A stretch of DNA of 64,000 bases from an uncultured Clostridia bacterium (GCA_947627005.1 CANQUJ010000006.1:1-64000), one strand, 5' to 3'. Numbered from the stretch's first letter, positions 25,910 through 34,557 are shown. Notes: generated by a model from the letters alone, not told the origin. A program made the numbers and translations.

Positions 25910-26374
25910 ATGAAAAAACTTAAAGGCGGATTCATTCAATCCCCATTTTGGGAAGAAGAAGTCTTCGTTCGCGGAGAGCCGAGAAAAGACCGTATCTGCA
26001 ATATGCTGATATGGGGCCCGCTTACAAGAGAGGTCACAGAGACCGTCAAAAACGGAAACTGCAAGGCCGAGTTTGGCGTAGACATCGGCCGCACCGCCCC
26101 GGGCAAAGAGCAGTTTATCAACTGCGTTGCAAAGCAGCAAAACTATGCTTACGCCCACGATCTTAAACAGGGCGACTGGATCATAGCCTGCGGGACTTGG
26201 AGAAGTCACCCCTATTATAAGGCCAAAACCGACGAGTGGAAAGAAAAAGTATATTTCACCGTAGAGGCTTTTCTCCAAAACGCCGCACTTCTTCCTATGT
26301 CGTCTCTAAGACCGATGGCCGATGGCGACGAAGATATTTTTGAAGGCAATTCCTTTGCGGAATTTGATTTGTAA
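25910..26374 (+). CDS. SSB-like OB-fold protein (putative)
   Basis: The 154-residue product has NCKAEFGVDIGR..GKEQFINCVAKQQ, which resembles the beta strands of single-stranded-DNA-binding OB folds, and an acidic C-terminal end (DGDEDIFEGNSFAEFDL) like SSB tails. A true SSB is encoded at 29820. This one starts three bases after recT and may serve recombination. Confidence 0.55.
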   Translation: MKKLKGGFIQSPFWEEEVFVRGEPRKDRICNMLIWGPLTREVTETVKNGNCKAEFGVDIGRTAPGKEQFINCVAKQQNYAYAHDLKQGDWIIACGTWRSHPYYKAKTDEWKEKVYFTVEAFLQNAALLPMSSLRPMADGDEDIFEGNSFAEFDL

Positions 26375-26463
26375 TTTGAGGCTGCCGCAAACACCGATTC
26401 GATAGGTCAATGCCTTGCACACCGTCGTTTTCGGTAAAGGCGGCGCCGAAAGAAAGGTATATT

Positions 26464-27393
26464 ATGGGTCGACAAAAAAATGACGGCTTAAGTTATTTTC
26501 CCTTAGATGTCGGCTTTTTCGAGGACAAACGGATCCGAAGACTTATAGGAACCTTCGGAACGGAAGGCGCAGCGTTTTATATTTATATTCTTTGCAAGGT
26601 ATACAGCAATGGCTATTATGCCGAATACAGCGAAGATTTTGTTGAAGACGCTGCCCTCGACCTCGGGTGTACCCGTGAAAAAATAGAGCTGATGTTGCAC
26701 TACCTATCAAATAAGTCACTGATTGATTCCACACTGTTTGATACGGTAAAGGTTCTCTCATCTCACGGAATACAAAGGCAATATCAAGAGTCCCGTAAGG
26801 GTGCAAAGAGGGACGTTGAGGTTGCTCGCCGCTTCTGGATTCTGAAAGATTCGGAAACCGAGAAGCATATTAAAGTATGCCCTAACGAAGATAAATCCGA
26901 GAAAAAAGAAGATATTTCCGAGAATAAAAAGGATAATTCCGAGAAAAACGCCGTAAAAGAAAAGGAAAATAAAATAAAAGAAAATAAAGAAGATATAACA
27001 GATTCTTCCGAATCTGTTTGTCGGTCGGAAGCCCGACGAGCCGTAGAAGCTTGGAACTCTCTTAGCAGTCTCGGCATACCTCCCGTGACAAAGATAACCG
27101 CCGATTCTACTCGGGGAAAATCTTTAAAGGCACGGCTTATGCAGAACGGAATTGACGATATTCTTAAAGCAATAGAGAATATCAGAAACAGCGATTTCCT
27201 TTGCGGAAAGAACAAAAGAAACTGGGTCATCACCTTTGACTGGTTTGTTAAGCCCAACAACTTCCCGAAGGTTTTGGAAGGCAACTACAACAATCGAACC
27301 CCGCAAAGCAGCGAACGGTACATAACCGACGAGCCTTACGATAATTCGGAAGAATACCGCAATTATAACCCGTTTACGGAGGATAACAGATGA
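26464..27393 (+). CDS. Phage replisome organiser (DUF4373, Lin1244/Lin1753 type)
   Basis: The N-terminal 100 residues (LSYFPLDVGFFEDKRIRRLIGTFGTEGAAFYIYILCKVY) are the DUF4373/Lin1244 winged-helix domain of Firmicutes phage replication initiators. A K/E-rich linker follows, then a DnaD-like C-terminal part (IDDILKAIENIRNSDFLCG..WVITFDWF). It likely binds the origin and recruits the DnaC-like loader encoded next. GAAAGG precedes the ATG at 26464; the stretch to 26410 has no ribosome binding site. Confidence 0.85.
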   Translation: MGRQKNDGLSYFPLDVGFFEDKRIRRLIGTFGTEGAAFYIYILCKVYSNGYYAEYSEDFVEDAALDLGCTREKIELMLHYLSNKSLIDSTLFDTVKVLSSHGIQRQYQESRKGAKRDVEVARRFWILKDSETEKHIKVCPNEDKSEKKEDISENKKDNSEKNAVKEKENKIKENKEDITDSSESVCRSEARRAVEAWNSLSSLGIPPVTKITADSTRGKSLKARLMQNGIDDILKAIENIRNSDFLCGKNKRNWVITFDWFVKPNNFPKVLEGNYNNRTPQSSERYITDEPYDNSEEYRNYNPFTEDNR

Positions 27394-28292
27394 CAGAGAT
27401 TATACTTTCCAATCCGGGCGCGTTTGAAATGTTAAGAGGCGTGTTCGCAAGCGCAATTTCTTCACAGGTTGTCCGAGACGGCGACTACTTCGACGCCAAC
27501 GACAAAAATATCTTAATATGCGGTACTTGCGGCCGGCCGAGGCGTGAATATGTTAAGGCGCACTTCCCCACTCTCGAAAATCTGTCCGAATGCGACGTAT
27601 TTTTAGCGCCCAAAGCTTGTCCGTGCGATATCAAAGAACATGAAGATATGAAAAAAAGGCAGCTTGAAGATTATAAAGACGGCTTACGCCGATTCAGTCT
27701 CATTGAAGAAAAATTCTCCGGCGCTTCTTTCGGTAAGCTTACAATCAACGCCAACAACGAAACAAGCATAAAAATGTGTCGAAACTACGCTATGAATTTT
27801 GAAAAATACAAGAAAAAAGGCTTGCTTCTCTGGGGCGGCGTAGGAACCGGCAAAAGCACAGCTGCGGCTTGCATAGCTAACGCGCTGATTGACGACTTTA
27901 CGCCGGTGATGATGATCTCTTTCACTCGTATTTTAGACCTTTCGGGATCCGATCGAACGTTTGAGCGAAATTTTCTTGAAGATATGCAGAGAGCCGAGCT
28001 CGTCGTCTTCGACGATCTGGGTTCGGAGCGAAATACCGATTATGCGCTCGAAAAGATCTATAACATCATAGACGCAAGATATCGCAGTCATAAGCCGATG
28101 ATACTTACTACCAATCTCGACCTTCGCAAAATGACCGAAGAGACAGACATAAGGTATAAGCGGATATATGAGAGGATTCTCGAAGTTTGCCACCCTATAA
28201 TGTTCTGCGGAACAAACTGGCGAAGAGAAATCGGTGGAAAAGAATTTAATTCCTTTGAGGAAAGCCTTTTGAAAGGATATGACGAAAAATGA
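27390..28292 (+). CDS. dnaC: DnaC-like helicase loader ATPase
   Basis: AAA+ ATPase that loads the host replicative helicase. An N-terminal zinc finger (CGTCGR...CPCD) precedes Walker A GGVGTGKST (about residues 149-157) and Walker B VVFDDLGSE (near 208). An arginine-finger region follows (RIYERILEVCHPIMFCG). It overlaps the replisome-organiser gene by 4 bp, the usual pairing. Confidence 0.92.
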   Translation: MTEIILSNPGAFEMLRGVFASAISSQVVRDGDYFDANDKNILICGTCGRPRREYVKAHFPTLENLSECDVFLAPKACPCDIKEHEDMKKRQLEDYKDGLRRFSLIEEKFSGASFGKLTINANNETSIKMCRNYAMNFEKYKKKGLLLWGGVGTGKSTAAACIANALIDDFTPVMMISFTRILDLSGSDRTFERNFLEDMQRAELVVFDDLGSERNTDYALEKIYNIIDARYRSHKPMILTTNLDLRKMTEETDIRYKRIYERILEVCHPIMFCGTNWRREIGGKEFNSFEESLLKGYDEK

Positions 28293-28816
28293 GCAAACCT
28301 ACAATTGCAATAGACTTTGACGGCGTAATACACAGCTATACAACCCCATGGCAGGGCGAAACGATTATTCCGGATCCCCCGGTCTCGGGTATCGGACAGG
28401 CCCTTGAAGATATACGGAATGCCGGTTATGAAATTGCGGTGTATTCTACCCGGTGCGATACGGTCGAGGGAAGGCGCGCGGTTATGCAATGGTTGAGCAA
28501 GCACAATCTTCGGCAATATATCAATCGTGTTACCTCACTTAAGCCGCCCGCAACGGTTTACATAGACGATCGAGCGATCTGCTTTGACGGCCGGCCGGAA
28601 ACGTTGTTGCAAAAAATCAAAGATTTTCGGCCGTGGTATAGGGGCGGTCCCAAAATACAGGAAGTAACATTTTGCCCCGACGGAGCGCACCCGCTTGCAC
28701 CGCATAACTACAAAGAAAAAGAGATTATTCCGAACGCAACCGTTCAGATTCTCGAATGCCGCGACTGCGGGCACATATCCGTAGGTTGGAAAAAGAATGA
28801 TGAGGTGATTAAATGA
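28289..28816 (+). CDS. HAD-like phosphatase with a C-terminal zinc-ribbon-like part
   Basis: Motif I is DFDGVIHS (residues 9-16), motif II is YSTRC and motif III/IV includes VYIDDRA, so the HAD fold is well supported. From about residue 125 there is a second part with CRDCGHISVGW. Phage HADs of this size may act on nucleotides or nucleic-acid ends; the substrate is not visible. Overlaps both neighbours by 4 bp. Confidence 0.8.
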   Translation: MSKPTIAIDFDGVIHSYTTPWQGETIIPDPPVSGIGQALEDIRNAGYEIAVYSTRCDTVEGRRAVMQWLSKHNLRQYINRVTSLKPPATVYIDDRAICFDGRPETLLQKIKDFRPWYRGGPKIQEVTFCPDGAHPLAPHNYKEKEIIPNATVQILECRDCGHISVGWKKNDEVIK

Positions 28817-29076
28817 TCCGTATATGTCCAGTCTGCGGGAAGACGTTCGATACGCATTATCCGAACAAAAAATATTGCTCGTATTCCTGCTATCTTGAAG
28901 TGCAAAACTCTCAACTAAGCGCAAGATACAACGATCTCAAATCCCGAGGGATCTGCGTTTACTGCGGAAAAAGCAAGGCGGAAGAGGGTTCGGTCGCCTG
29001 CCGAAAATGCAAGCTCTATCGCAGCGAAATGTGGCGAATCAATTATCGGCATAAAAGGAAGGCAAGCGGACTATGA
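28813..29076 (+). CDS. Small double zinc-ribbon protein
   Basis: An 87-residue basic protein with CPVCGKTF...NKKYCSYSC followed by CVYCGKSKAEEGSVACRKC. This same two-part arrangement forms the C-terminal extension of the serine recombinase at 32087, so the module exists here both free and fused. Likely a nucleic-acid binder. Confidence 0.75.
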   Translation: MIRICPVCGKTFDTHYPNKKYCSYSCYLEVQNSQLSARYNDLKSRGICVYCGKSKAEEGSVACRKCKLYRSEMWRINYRHKRKASGL

Positions 29077-29441
29077 GAGAAATTTTATTTAGAGGTAAAA
29101 GAACGTTTGGCGGCGAGTGGATCTATGGCTTTTATTTCATTGAAAAAGGAAAAGGAAGTTTTATTAAAGAATTGCCAAGCTCGGTATTTAATGCAACTTG
29201 CCTTATCAACCCCGAAACGGTCGGACAGTACACAGGCGTTACCGACAGAAACGGCAAGAAAATATTTGAAGGGGACATAGTCAAAACCAAAACTGACATT
29301 TGCGTTATAGTTTGGCAGGGCTTAGGTTTTATAGCTAAAAAACCAAATAAACGCCCTATGTGTTGGCAATATGTCATGTGCGGCGGAGAGATCATCGGCA
29401 ACATCTACGATACCCCCGAGCTTATATCACAGCCGGAGTAA
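29073..29441 (+). CDS. YopX-family phage protein
   Basis: REILFRGKR at the start, then GQYTGVTDRNGKKIFEGDIV (about residues 51-70), is the YopX signature. YopX proteins are widespread in Firmicutes phages and have no known activity. It overlaps the previous gene by 4 bp. Confidence 0.88.
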   Translation: MREILFRGKRTFGGEWIYGFYFIEKGKGSFIKELPSSVFNATCLINPETVGQYTGVTDRNGKKIFEGDIVKTKTDICVIVWQGLGFIAKKPNKRPMCWQYVMCGGEIIGNIYDTPELISQPE

Positions 29442-29483
29442 AATCCGAAAGGGTCGTTTGTATTCGATTTAAAGGAGGCTTTT

Positions 29484-29750
29484 ATGAGCAATATAACCGC
29501 AAATCTTATTGACGAGGTTTTGGGCGCGTTTCACAGCGATTCCGCCGGGCGCCCGAACAATAACGAGACCCGAGCAAAGGAGCTTGCAGACTGCGACACA
29601 TCGTTTGAAGCCGGATTTAGGCTTGCCACCCCCGAAATTCTCAAGCGCTGCTATGCATACGGTTATTATGAAAATTCGTTTTCAAAGTGGAGAAGTCTCT
29701 TTGACGAAAGAAGCAAACCCTCGCTTACGGATTTTAAGAGAAAAAGATAA
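29484..29750 (+). CDS. Hypothetical phage protein
   Basis: 88 residues, no recognised motif. AAAGGAGG before the ATG supports it as a real gene of the early operon. Confidence 0.6.
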   Translation: MSNITANLIDEVLGAFHSDSAGRPNNNETRAKELADCDTSFEAGFRLATPEILKRCYAYGYYENSFSKWRSLFDERSKPSLTDFKRKR

Positions 29751-29819
29751 GCAAAGTTAAATGAAGACGAATAGGTAGTTGCAATAATCGCAACAACCAC
29801 TCAAAAAAGGAGTTAAACA

Positions 29820-30296
29820 ATGTTAAACAAAGTAATTTTAATGGGCCGCATAACCCACGAGCCCGAGCTTAAAGCCTCGCCGTCGGGCGCTTCGGTATTG
29901 ACCTTTTCTCTTGCAGTCGAGAGAAACTATGCTCGGCAGGGAGAGGAGCGCCAGACCGACTTTATCAACTGCGTCGCTTGGCGACAGACGGCGGAATTCA
30001 TCTCAAAATATTTCCCAAAGGGCGCGCTGATCGCCGTCGAGGGCGAGCTTCAGACCCGAAAATATTCCGCTCGCGACGGCTCGGAACGCACCGTTACCGA
30101 GGTTATCGTCTCATCGGCGAGCTTTACCGGCGAGAGGCGCTCGGATATGGGCGACGCCGGATTCAGAGAGCCGCCGAAGTCCTCCGGCGCGGAATACATA
30201 GGAACCGACAACGAGGAGCGCAGCGCCGCAAAATATGAAGCCGCAGGAGGTTTTGACGACTTCGAGACAATACTCACAAGCAACGATCCGTTTTAG
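29820..30296 (+). CDS. ssb: Single-stranded DNA-binding protein
   Basis: Standard bacterial/phage SSB: LNKVILMGRITHEPELKASPSG at the start, DFINCVAWRQTAEFISKYFPKG in the core, and an acidic C-terminal tip ending NDPF close to the usual DDIPF tip that binds partner proteins. AAAAAGGAG precedes the ATG. It serves replication and the RecT system. A short GTTGC/GCAAC hairpin lies just upstream (about 29778-29794). Confidence 0.95.
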   Translation: MLNKVILMGRITHEPELKASPSGASVLTFSLAVERNYARQGEERQTDFINCVAWRQTAEFISKYFPKGALIAVEGELQTRKYSARDGSERTVTEVIVSSASFTGERRSDMGDAGFREPPKSSGAEYIGTDNEERSAAKYEAAGGFDDFETILTSNDPF

Positions 30297-30316
30297 CCGC
30301 AGAAAGGTTGTTTGAG

Positions 30317-30521
30317 ATGAAAAAGTACAAAATGATCTTTAACAATCTGAAAGAGGCCACAACGCATATTGCCACAAACAGCAGCAATACTGCGGCACCT
30401 GCCCTCTTGATTATCATATCGTCGGTGTAAGCTGCATTGAGTTGGTGAAGAAACACCACGCCAAAGCAGCAAAAATAATGGGGCTTGAAATTGAGGAGGT
30501 AAACGATGAAGAAATATAAGA
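30317..30521 (+). pseudogene. Frameshifted paralogue of the following gene
   Basis: The start codes MKKYKMIFNNLKEATTH, like the next gene's MKKYKMTLMFDSIEAARL. After about 17 codons the homology continues in another frame (YCHKQQQYCGTCPL...KAAKIMGLEIEE), matching the next protein's CHYIGTQCNKCPI...KVAKFIGLEIIEE. One base is missing near 30366. In frame as read, the product is only 37 residues. It overlaps the start of its intact paralogue. Confidence 0.75.
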
Positions 30522-30943
30522 TGACGCTGATGTTTGACAGCATAGAGGCCGCTCGACTTGTGTTTTGCCATTACATAGGAACACAATGCAATAAATGCCC
30601 AATTCGCAGCTTTTGTGTTTCCGATACTTGTAAAGTGTATGCGGACAAAGTTGCCAAATTCATAGGCTTGGAAATTATTGAAGAAGAGGACAAGCCGAGG
30701 CTCACCGAGCAGGAGCTTACAATTTGCAAGGCGGTCGGCGCGAAGTGGGTGAGCTGGGACAAATTCCATATTCCGGAGTTACGGAACGGAATAGTAGATC
30801 TTTGGGAATGCTCGCCTCATTATAACGGAGCGCAATATTCCGGCACAGGTTTATTAGCCAAAGTTGGCATAAAGCTGTTCCCCTCTCTCAACCCCGGCGA
30901 CTGCGTTAATGTCGAAGAGCTTCTGGAATCGTCTGAACAGTGA
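30506..30943 (+). CDS. Cysteine-containing phage protein, unknown
   Basis: 145 residues. The N-terminal third has CHYIGTQCNKCPIRSFC, a likely zinc site. The C-terminal part (VGAKWVSWDKF..VDLWECSPHYNG) is found in other small Clostridial phage proteins. An inactivated copy lies directly upstream, so the gene pair arose by tandem duplication. Function unknown. Confidence 0.65.
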   Translation: MKKYKMTLMFDSIEAARLVFCHYIGTQCNKCPIRSFCVSDTCKVYADKVAKFIGLEIIEEEDKPRLTEQELTICKAVGAKWVSWDKFHIPELRNGIVDLWECSPHYNGAQYSGTGLLAKVGIKLFPSLNPGDCVNVEELLESSEQ

Positions 30944-30987
30944 TACTTCTTTTTCGGTCACAAGAAAATACGTTGGAGGAGATAGCA

Positions 30988-31194
30988 ATGAAAAAATATT
31001 ATGTTACGGTCAATATCCCGGTCACCATCGAATACGGCGGCCTGAACGATGAGTACATCGAGGCAGACAGCTTAGAAGAGGCACTCGAAATAGCAAAAGA
31101 TTCAGCACTTGAAGATTGCACTATCATAGGCGGAGATATCGGAGAAATAGATGCCTACGGGTGGGAAGCAGATGAGGAGGACGAAGATGACTAA
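30988..31194 (+). CDS. Small acidic phage protein
   Basis: 68 residues with an acidic tail EADEEDEDD. The start at 30988 has GGAGGAGA 8 bp upstream. The pattern (beta strands, then SLEEALEIAKDSA) recalls small phage proteins of unknown role. Confidence 0.6.
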   Translation: MKKYYVTVNIPVTIEYGGLNDEYIEADSLEEALEIAKDSALEDCTIIGGDIGEIDAYGWEADEEDEDD

Positions 31195-31372
31195 CGAAAA
31201 TAAAATCAAGTCTATGAGTGTAGAAAAACTGGCAGAGTTCGTAGATGATATTTACCGTGAGGGGGAACGTTTTGTAGACCCACCATACTGCGAAAAGCCG
31301 TGTACGAAGCATGTTGACTATCCCTGCCGTCTTTGCGTTGAAGACTGGCTAAAACAGGAGTCAAAGACATGA
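31187..31372 (+). CDS. Small cysteine-rich phage protein
   Basis: 61 residues: SVEKLAEFVDDIY followed by CEKPCTKHVDYPCRLCVEDWL. This layout (start helix, then 3-4 cysteines and a CxxWL end) is frequent in Firmicutes phage accessory regions. It overlaps both neighbouring genes. Confidence 0.65.
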   Translation: MTNENKIKSMSVEKLAEFVDDIYREGERFVDPPYCEKPCTKHVDYPCRLCVEDWLKQESKT

Positions 31373-31659
31373 CAGTAAGAACCCCCAAACCGGCATATGC
31401 CGACTTCGACGCTCCCGCGAAATTCTTAGCGATTGAGAGTATCGTCGCTCGGCGGCTGAAAGAACACCCGAAAGCGATATGCAGTTATAGCGGCGGCTCG
31501 GATTCGGACATTCTTATAGATTTAATCGAGCGCACCCGCGCGATGTTCGGTCTGCCGCCGGTAGACTATGTTTTCTTCAACACCGGACTTGAAATGCAGG
31601 CGACGAAAGATCACGTCAAGGCGACCGCGGAAAAACAGAAATGCTTAAAGAAATATTGA
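31369..31659 (+). pseudogene. Truncated N-terminal copy of the PAPS-reductase-like gene
   Basis: The first about 87 residues are the same as those of the gene at 33226, including the SGGSDSD nucleotide loop. The copy ends abruptly after a 239-bp near-identical repeat and adds seven unrelated residues. The catalytic remainder is absent. It marks one end of an inserted or exchanged module. Confidence 0.85.
31390..31628. repeat. 239-bp direct repeat, left copy
   Basis: Matches 33247-33485 at all but two positions (offset 1,857 bp). The two copies flank the serine recombinase and three or four small genes. Confidence 0.93.
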
Positions 31660-31772
31660 GCGAAACTTACAACATGGAGATAACGGAAAGCGAAGATGTT
31701 TACATTGCCCGCGATGAGGCGGGCGGGCGCGAGGTCAGAATTAGACTACGACAGGAGGATTGTCCGAAATGA
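31641..31772 (+). CDS. Possible 43-residue protein
   Basis: Reads MLKEILSETYNMEITESEDVY... and stops inside the next start codon. Low confidence because no good ribosome binding site precedes it; its upstream part lies in the truncated copy. It may be the end of a gene cut by the repeat junction. Confidence 0.35.
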   Translation: MLKEILSETYNMEITESEDVYIARDEAGGREVRIRLRQEDCPK

Positions 31773-32086
31773 CACACCAAATCAGACCGATAGACGGAAA
31801 CGATTTGCTCAAAGACGTTAATTGCAGGATCAACGATCTTTTTGCAGCCGGCGAAGACGCCAAATTACTACAGTGCTTGGACGAAGAAACGAGGCGCATT
31901 AAAAGCGCCCCTACGCTCGACTATGCGCCCGTCGTTCACGCGCATTGGGATTATTACAGCGGCGGTATTATACGACCTCATTTTAGGTGCTCCGCTTGCA
32001 GCAGTCCGCGCTATGAACATTATGCGGTAAATGAATTTAAATATTGCCCCTCCTGCGGCGCAAGAATGGACGAGGAGGCGCGATAA
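31769..32086 (+). CDS. Phage protein with a C-terminal zinc ribbon
   Basis: 105 residues. The front (IRPIDGNDLLKDV) and the end (CSACSSPRYEHYAVNEFKYCPSCGARMDE) form a common phage layout: short helical front plus zinc ribbon. AGGAGG lies 10 bp upstream of the ATG at 31769. Stop and next start are adjacent. Function unknown. Confidence 0.68.
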   Translation: MTHQIRPIDGNDLLKDVNCRINDLFAAGEDAKLLQCLDEETRRIKSAPTLDYAPVVHAHWDYYSGGIIRPHFRCSACSSPRYEHYAVNEFKYCPSCGARMDEEAR

Positions 32087-32971
32087 ATGCCCCGAAAAAT
32101 CTACGGCTATGTCCGAGTAAGCACAAAGGAGCAAAATGAGGATCGGCAGCTCGTTGCCATGGCAGACGCAGGGGTCGGGCGGACGGATATTTTCATGGAT
32201 AAACAGTCGGGAAAAGACTTTGACCGCCCGGAGTACCAAAAGCTCATACGGCGAATCAAGCCCGGCGACCTCCTCTACATAAAGAGCATTGACCGCCTTG
32301 GCAGAAACTATGAGGAAATCCAACAGCAGTGGCGGGTCATAACAAAAGACAAAGGCGTGGATATTTGCGTGATAGATATGCCCCTGCTCGACACAAGGCG
32401 CGGAAAAGACCTCGTAGGAACTTTTTTAAGCGATATTGTGCTACAAGTGCTGTCATTCGTTGCCGAGAACGAGCGGCAAAACATCAGGCAAAGGCAAGCG
32501 GAGGGCATAGCCGCGGCGAAAGCCCGCGGGGTCAGATTCGGGAGATCGCCCAAACCGCTCCCGGACAACTTTCCGGAGATCGTGCGGCGATTCAATGACG
32601 GGCAAATCTCTCTGACCGAAGCAGCAAAAGAGTGTAAAATGCCGTTATCTACTTTCAGCGACCGAGCTCGCGGATACCTCGGAGCGGATTATGCCGCAAT
32701 CGGCAGAGGACGCTATCACTCGGCTGAAAGAATTTGCGCAGAGTGCAGTGAAACTTACAAACCGCATAGCCCAAATCAAAAATACTGCTGTGAGAAATGC
32801 GCCAAAGCGGCGGAGCTCAGACAGGCGGCTGCGAAAAGGCAGGAATTGAAAGAAGCAGGTACGTGCCCAATTTGCAGAAAAGCTCCGGCGGTTCCGGGAC
32901 ATGTAATGTGCAGCACGTGCCGAACCAAGAATAAAATCAGGCGGATAAAAGGAGCGACAAAGAGAAGGTGA
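32087..32971 (+). CDS. Serine recombinase (resolvase) with a C-terminal double zinc-ribbon extension
   Basis: The catalytic domain reads YGYVRVSTKEQNEDRQ with nucleophile Ser12, then SIDRLGRNYEEI, and a resolvase helix-turn-helix follows (SLTEAAKECKMPLSTF, near 175-190). Small resolvases normally stop here at about 190-200 residues. This one continues for about 95 residues with CAECSETYKPHSPNQKYCCEKC and CPICRKAPAVPGHVMCSTC, the same module as the free protein at 28813. It lies between 239-bp direct repeats. It may be an invertase or resolvase for element DNA; its target site is not obvious. Confidence 0.9.
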   Translation: MPRKIYGYVRVSTKEQNEDRQLVAMADAGVGRTDIFMDKQSGKDFDRPEYQKLIRRIKPGDLLYIKSIDRLGRNYEEIQQQWRVITKDKGVDICVIDMPLLDTRRGKDLVGTFLSDIVLQVLSFVAENERQNIRQRQAEGIAAAKARGVRFGRSPKPLPDNFPEIVRRFNDGQISLTEAAKECKMPLSTFSDRARGYLGADYAAIGRGRYHSAERICAECSETYKPHSPNQKYCCEKCAKAAELRQAAAKRQELKEAGTCPICRKAPAVPGHVMCSTCRTKNKIRRIKGATKRR

Positions 32972-33068
32972 GCGAGCGGCATTATAAAGTTGCCTGTAAA
33001 AATATTGAAATTGGTCGTAACAGTGAAAACGCCAACGTTTGGCGAGAAAGAGAGAAGAGATATAAACA

Positions 33069-33215
33069 ATGCCATCAGACCCCAAAATAGAACTTTTCGT
33101 CCTGCAATCGGGACGAGCTATCCTCTCGGAAGAACTCTCCGAGAAAATGTATAAAATCAAATACTACCACCCCGAACGTCCCGACGAGAACGGCGAGAGC
33201 TTTGAGAAGAGGTGA
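33069..33215 (+). CDS. Possible 48-residue protein
   Basis: Reads MPSDPKIELFVLQSGRAILSEEL and ends just before the PAPS-like gene. A weak AGAGAAGAG ribosome binding site is present. No family recognised. Confidence 0.4.
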   Translation: MPSDPKIELFVLQSGRAILSEELSEKMYKIKYYHPERPDENGESFEKR

Positions 33216-33225
33216 AAGCATAGGA

Positions 33226-34338
33226 ATGATGGCTGAAATCACCCGCCCGGCATATGCCGACTTCGACGCTCCCGCGAAATTCTTAGCGATTGAGAGTATC
33301 GTCGCTCGGCGGCTAAAAGAACACCCGAAAGCGATATGCAGTTATAGCGGCGGCTCGGATTCGGACATTCTTATAGATTTAATCGAGCGCACCCGCGCGA
33401 TGTTCGGTCTGCCGCCGGTAGACTATGTTTTCTTCAACACCGGACTTGAAATGCAGGCGACAAAAGATCACGTCAAGGCGACCGCCGAGAAATACGGCGT
33501 GACCATCCGGGAGTGCCGCCCAAAAATCAGCATTGTGCAAGTGGCACATACATACGGCATACCGTTTATATCGAAAATTATGTCTGAACGCCTTGAATAT
33601 TGGCAAAGAAAAGGAACACCTCTGTCTGTGGTGGAAGAATATAACAGCGCAGAAGACAAACCAGCAAAATTTGAAGAGCTTAATCAACGCTACCCTCAAA
33701 GTAAAAATGTCTTGACCTTTTTCTGTAGTTGCAATTTTAAGGGGGAGCCTTATGATAATGCGCATTTAACTCAGCTCTGTATAGCTTCATCAAAATATAT
33801 GCTTGATTTTTTGTCAGAAAATCCTCCAGACTTTCAGATAAGCCCAAAATGCTGTACCTATTGTAAAAAACAGCCTGCCCATAAAGTGCAAAAAAATTAC
33901 GATATGGTAATTACGGGCGAGCGGCAAGCTGAGGGCGGTATAAGAGCAATAAATCGTGGAGACTTATTGGCGGAAATTGGAAATACGCCATGTTTCTATG
34001 AATACGGAGAACAATTTAGACTTCGCCCGCTGTACTACGTCGGCAACAAGGACAAGGCGTGGTACAAAGAGCATTACGGAATCCGCTACTCCGACGCGTA
34101 TGAAGTCTACGGCTTGACCCGGACAGGCTGCTGCGGCTGCCCTATAAATTATAAGGCGGTCGAGGACTTGGAGAAAATCCGACCGTATGAGCCGAACGTT
34201 GTCAAGGCTGCGTGGAACATCTTCGGGAAAAGCTATGAATATCGGCGTAAATACGTCGAGTACAGGCAGAGGCGCCGCGCCGAGGAGCACCGCGACCCCG
34301 CGCAGATCGCTTTTGAGGATTTGGAGGCAAAGGAATGA
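33226..34338 (+). CDS. Phosphoadenosine-phosphosulfate-reductase-like protein
   Basis: Adenine-nucleotide alpha-hydrolase fold: SYSGGSDSDIL at residues 39-49 is the pyrophosphate loop. Clustered cysteines near residue 210 (CCTYCKKQ) and near 303 (TGCCGCPINYK) suggest an Fe-S cluster or zinc site, as in phage PAPS-reductase relatives and DndC-type enzymes. The true substrate is open: sulfur transfer to nucleic acid or assimilation. The ATG at 33226 follows GAGGTG. Its N-terminal 239 bp are duplicated at 31390. Confidence 0.85.
   Translation: MMAEITRPAYADFDAPAKFLAIESIVARRLKEHPKAICSYSGGSDSDILIDLIERTRAMFGLPPVDYVFFNTGLEMQATKDHVKATAEKYGVTIRECRPKISIVQVAHTYGIPFISKIMSERLEYWQRKGTPLSVVEEYNSAEDKPAKFEELNQRYPQSKNVLTFFCSCNFKGEPYDNAHLTQLCIASSKYMLDFLSENPPDFQISPKCCTYCKKQPAHKVQKNYDMVITGERQAEGGIRAINRGDLLAEIGNTPCFYEYGEQFRLRPLYYVGNKDKAWYKEHYGIRYSDAYEVYGLTRTGCCGCPINYKAVEDLEKIRPYEPNVVKAAWNIFGKSYEYRRKYVEYRQRRRAEEHRDPAQIAFEDLEAKE
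33247..33485. repeat. 239-bp direct repeat, right copy
   Basis: Partner of 31390-31628; lies within the intact PAPS-reductase-like gene. Confidence 0.93.
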
Positions 34339-34553
34339 GAAAGGATTTCGTTGAGCACGTTGACAAAGAGTGGATTATGGAAAAGATAGGCGGACACGGT
34401 GGCTCCTATTCCTACGACCGCCCCGACGGGATAGTCCGAATAGGATATATCGGAAGCACCGGAAAGATGAAAATTCATTTTTATAATTTTCTGCTTTTTA
34501 TTCGATTTCTGAAAAGAAAAATCGCTGAACGCCGTTTAAAAAATAGGAGATAA
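34335..34553 (+). CDS. Hypothetical protein
   Basis: 72 residues, basic C-terminus (FLKRKIAERRLKNRR), one short hydrophobic patch. It overlaps the PAPS-like gene by 4 bp. No family recognised. Confidence 0.55.
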   Translation: MRKDFVEHVDKEWIMEKIGGHGGSYSYDRPDGIVRIGYIGSTGKMKIHFYNFLLFIRFLKRKIAERRLKNRR

Positions 34554-34557
34554 AAGT

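Noticed and set aside
32968-33090. 40-codon GTG-start frame overlapping the serine recombinase stop
   Set aside because: Weak ribosome binding site at the wrong distance and no recognisable features.
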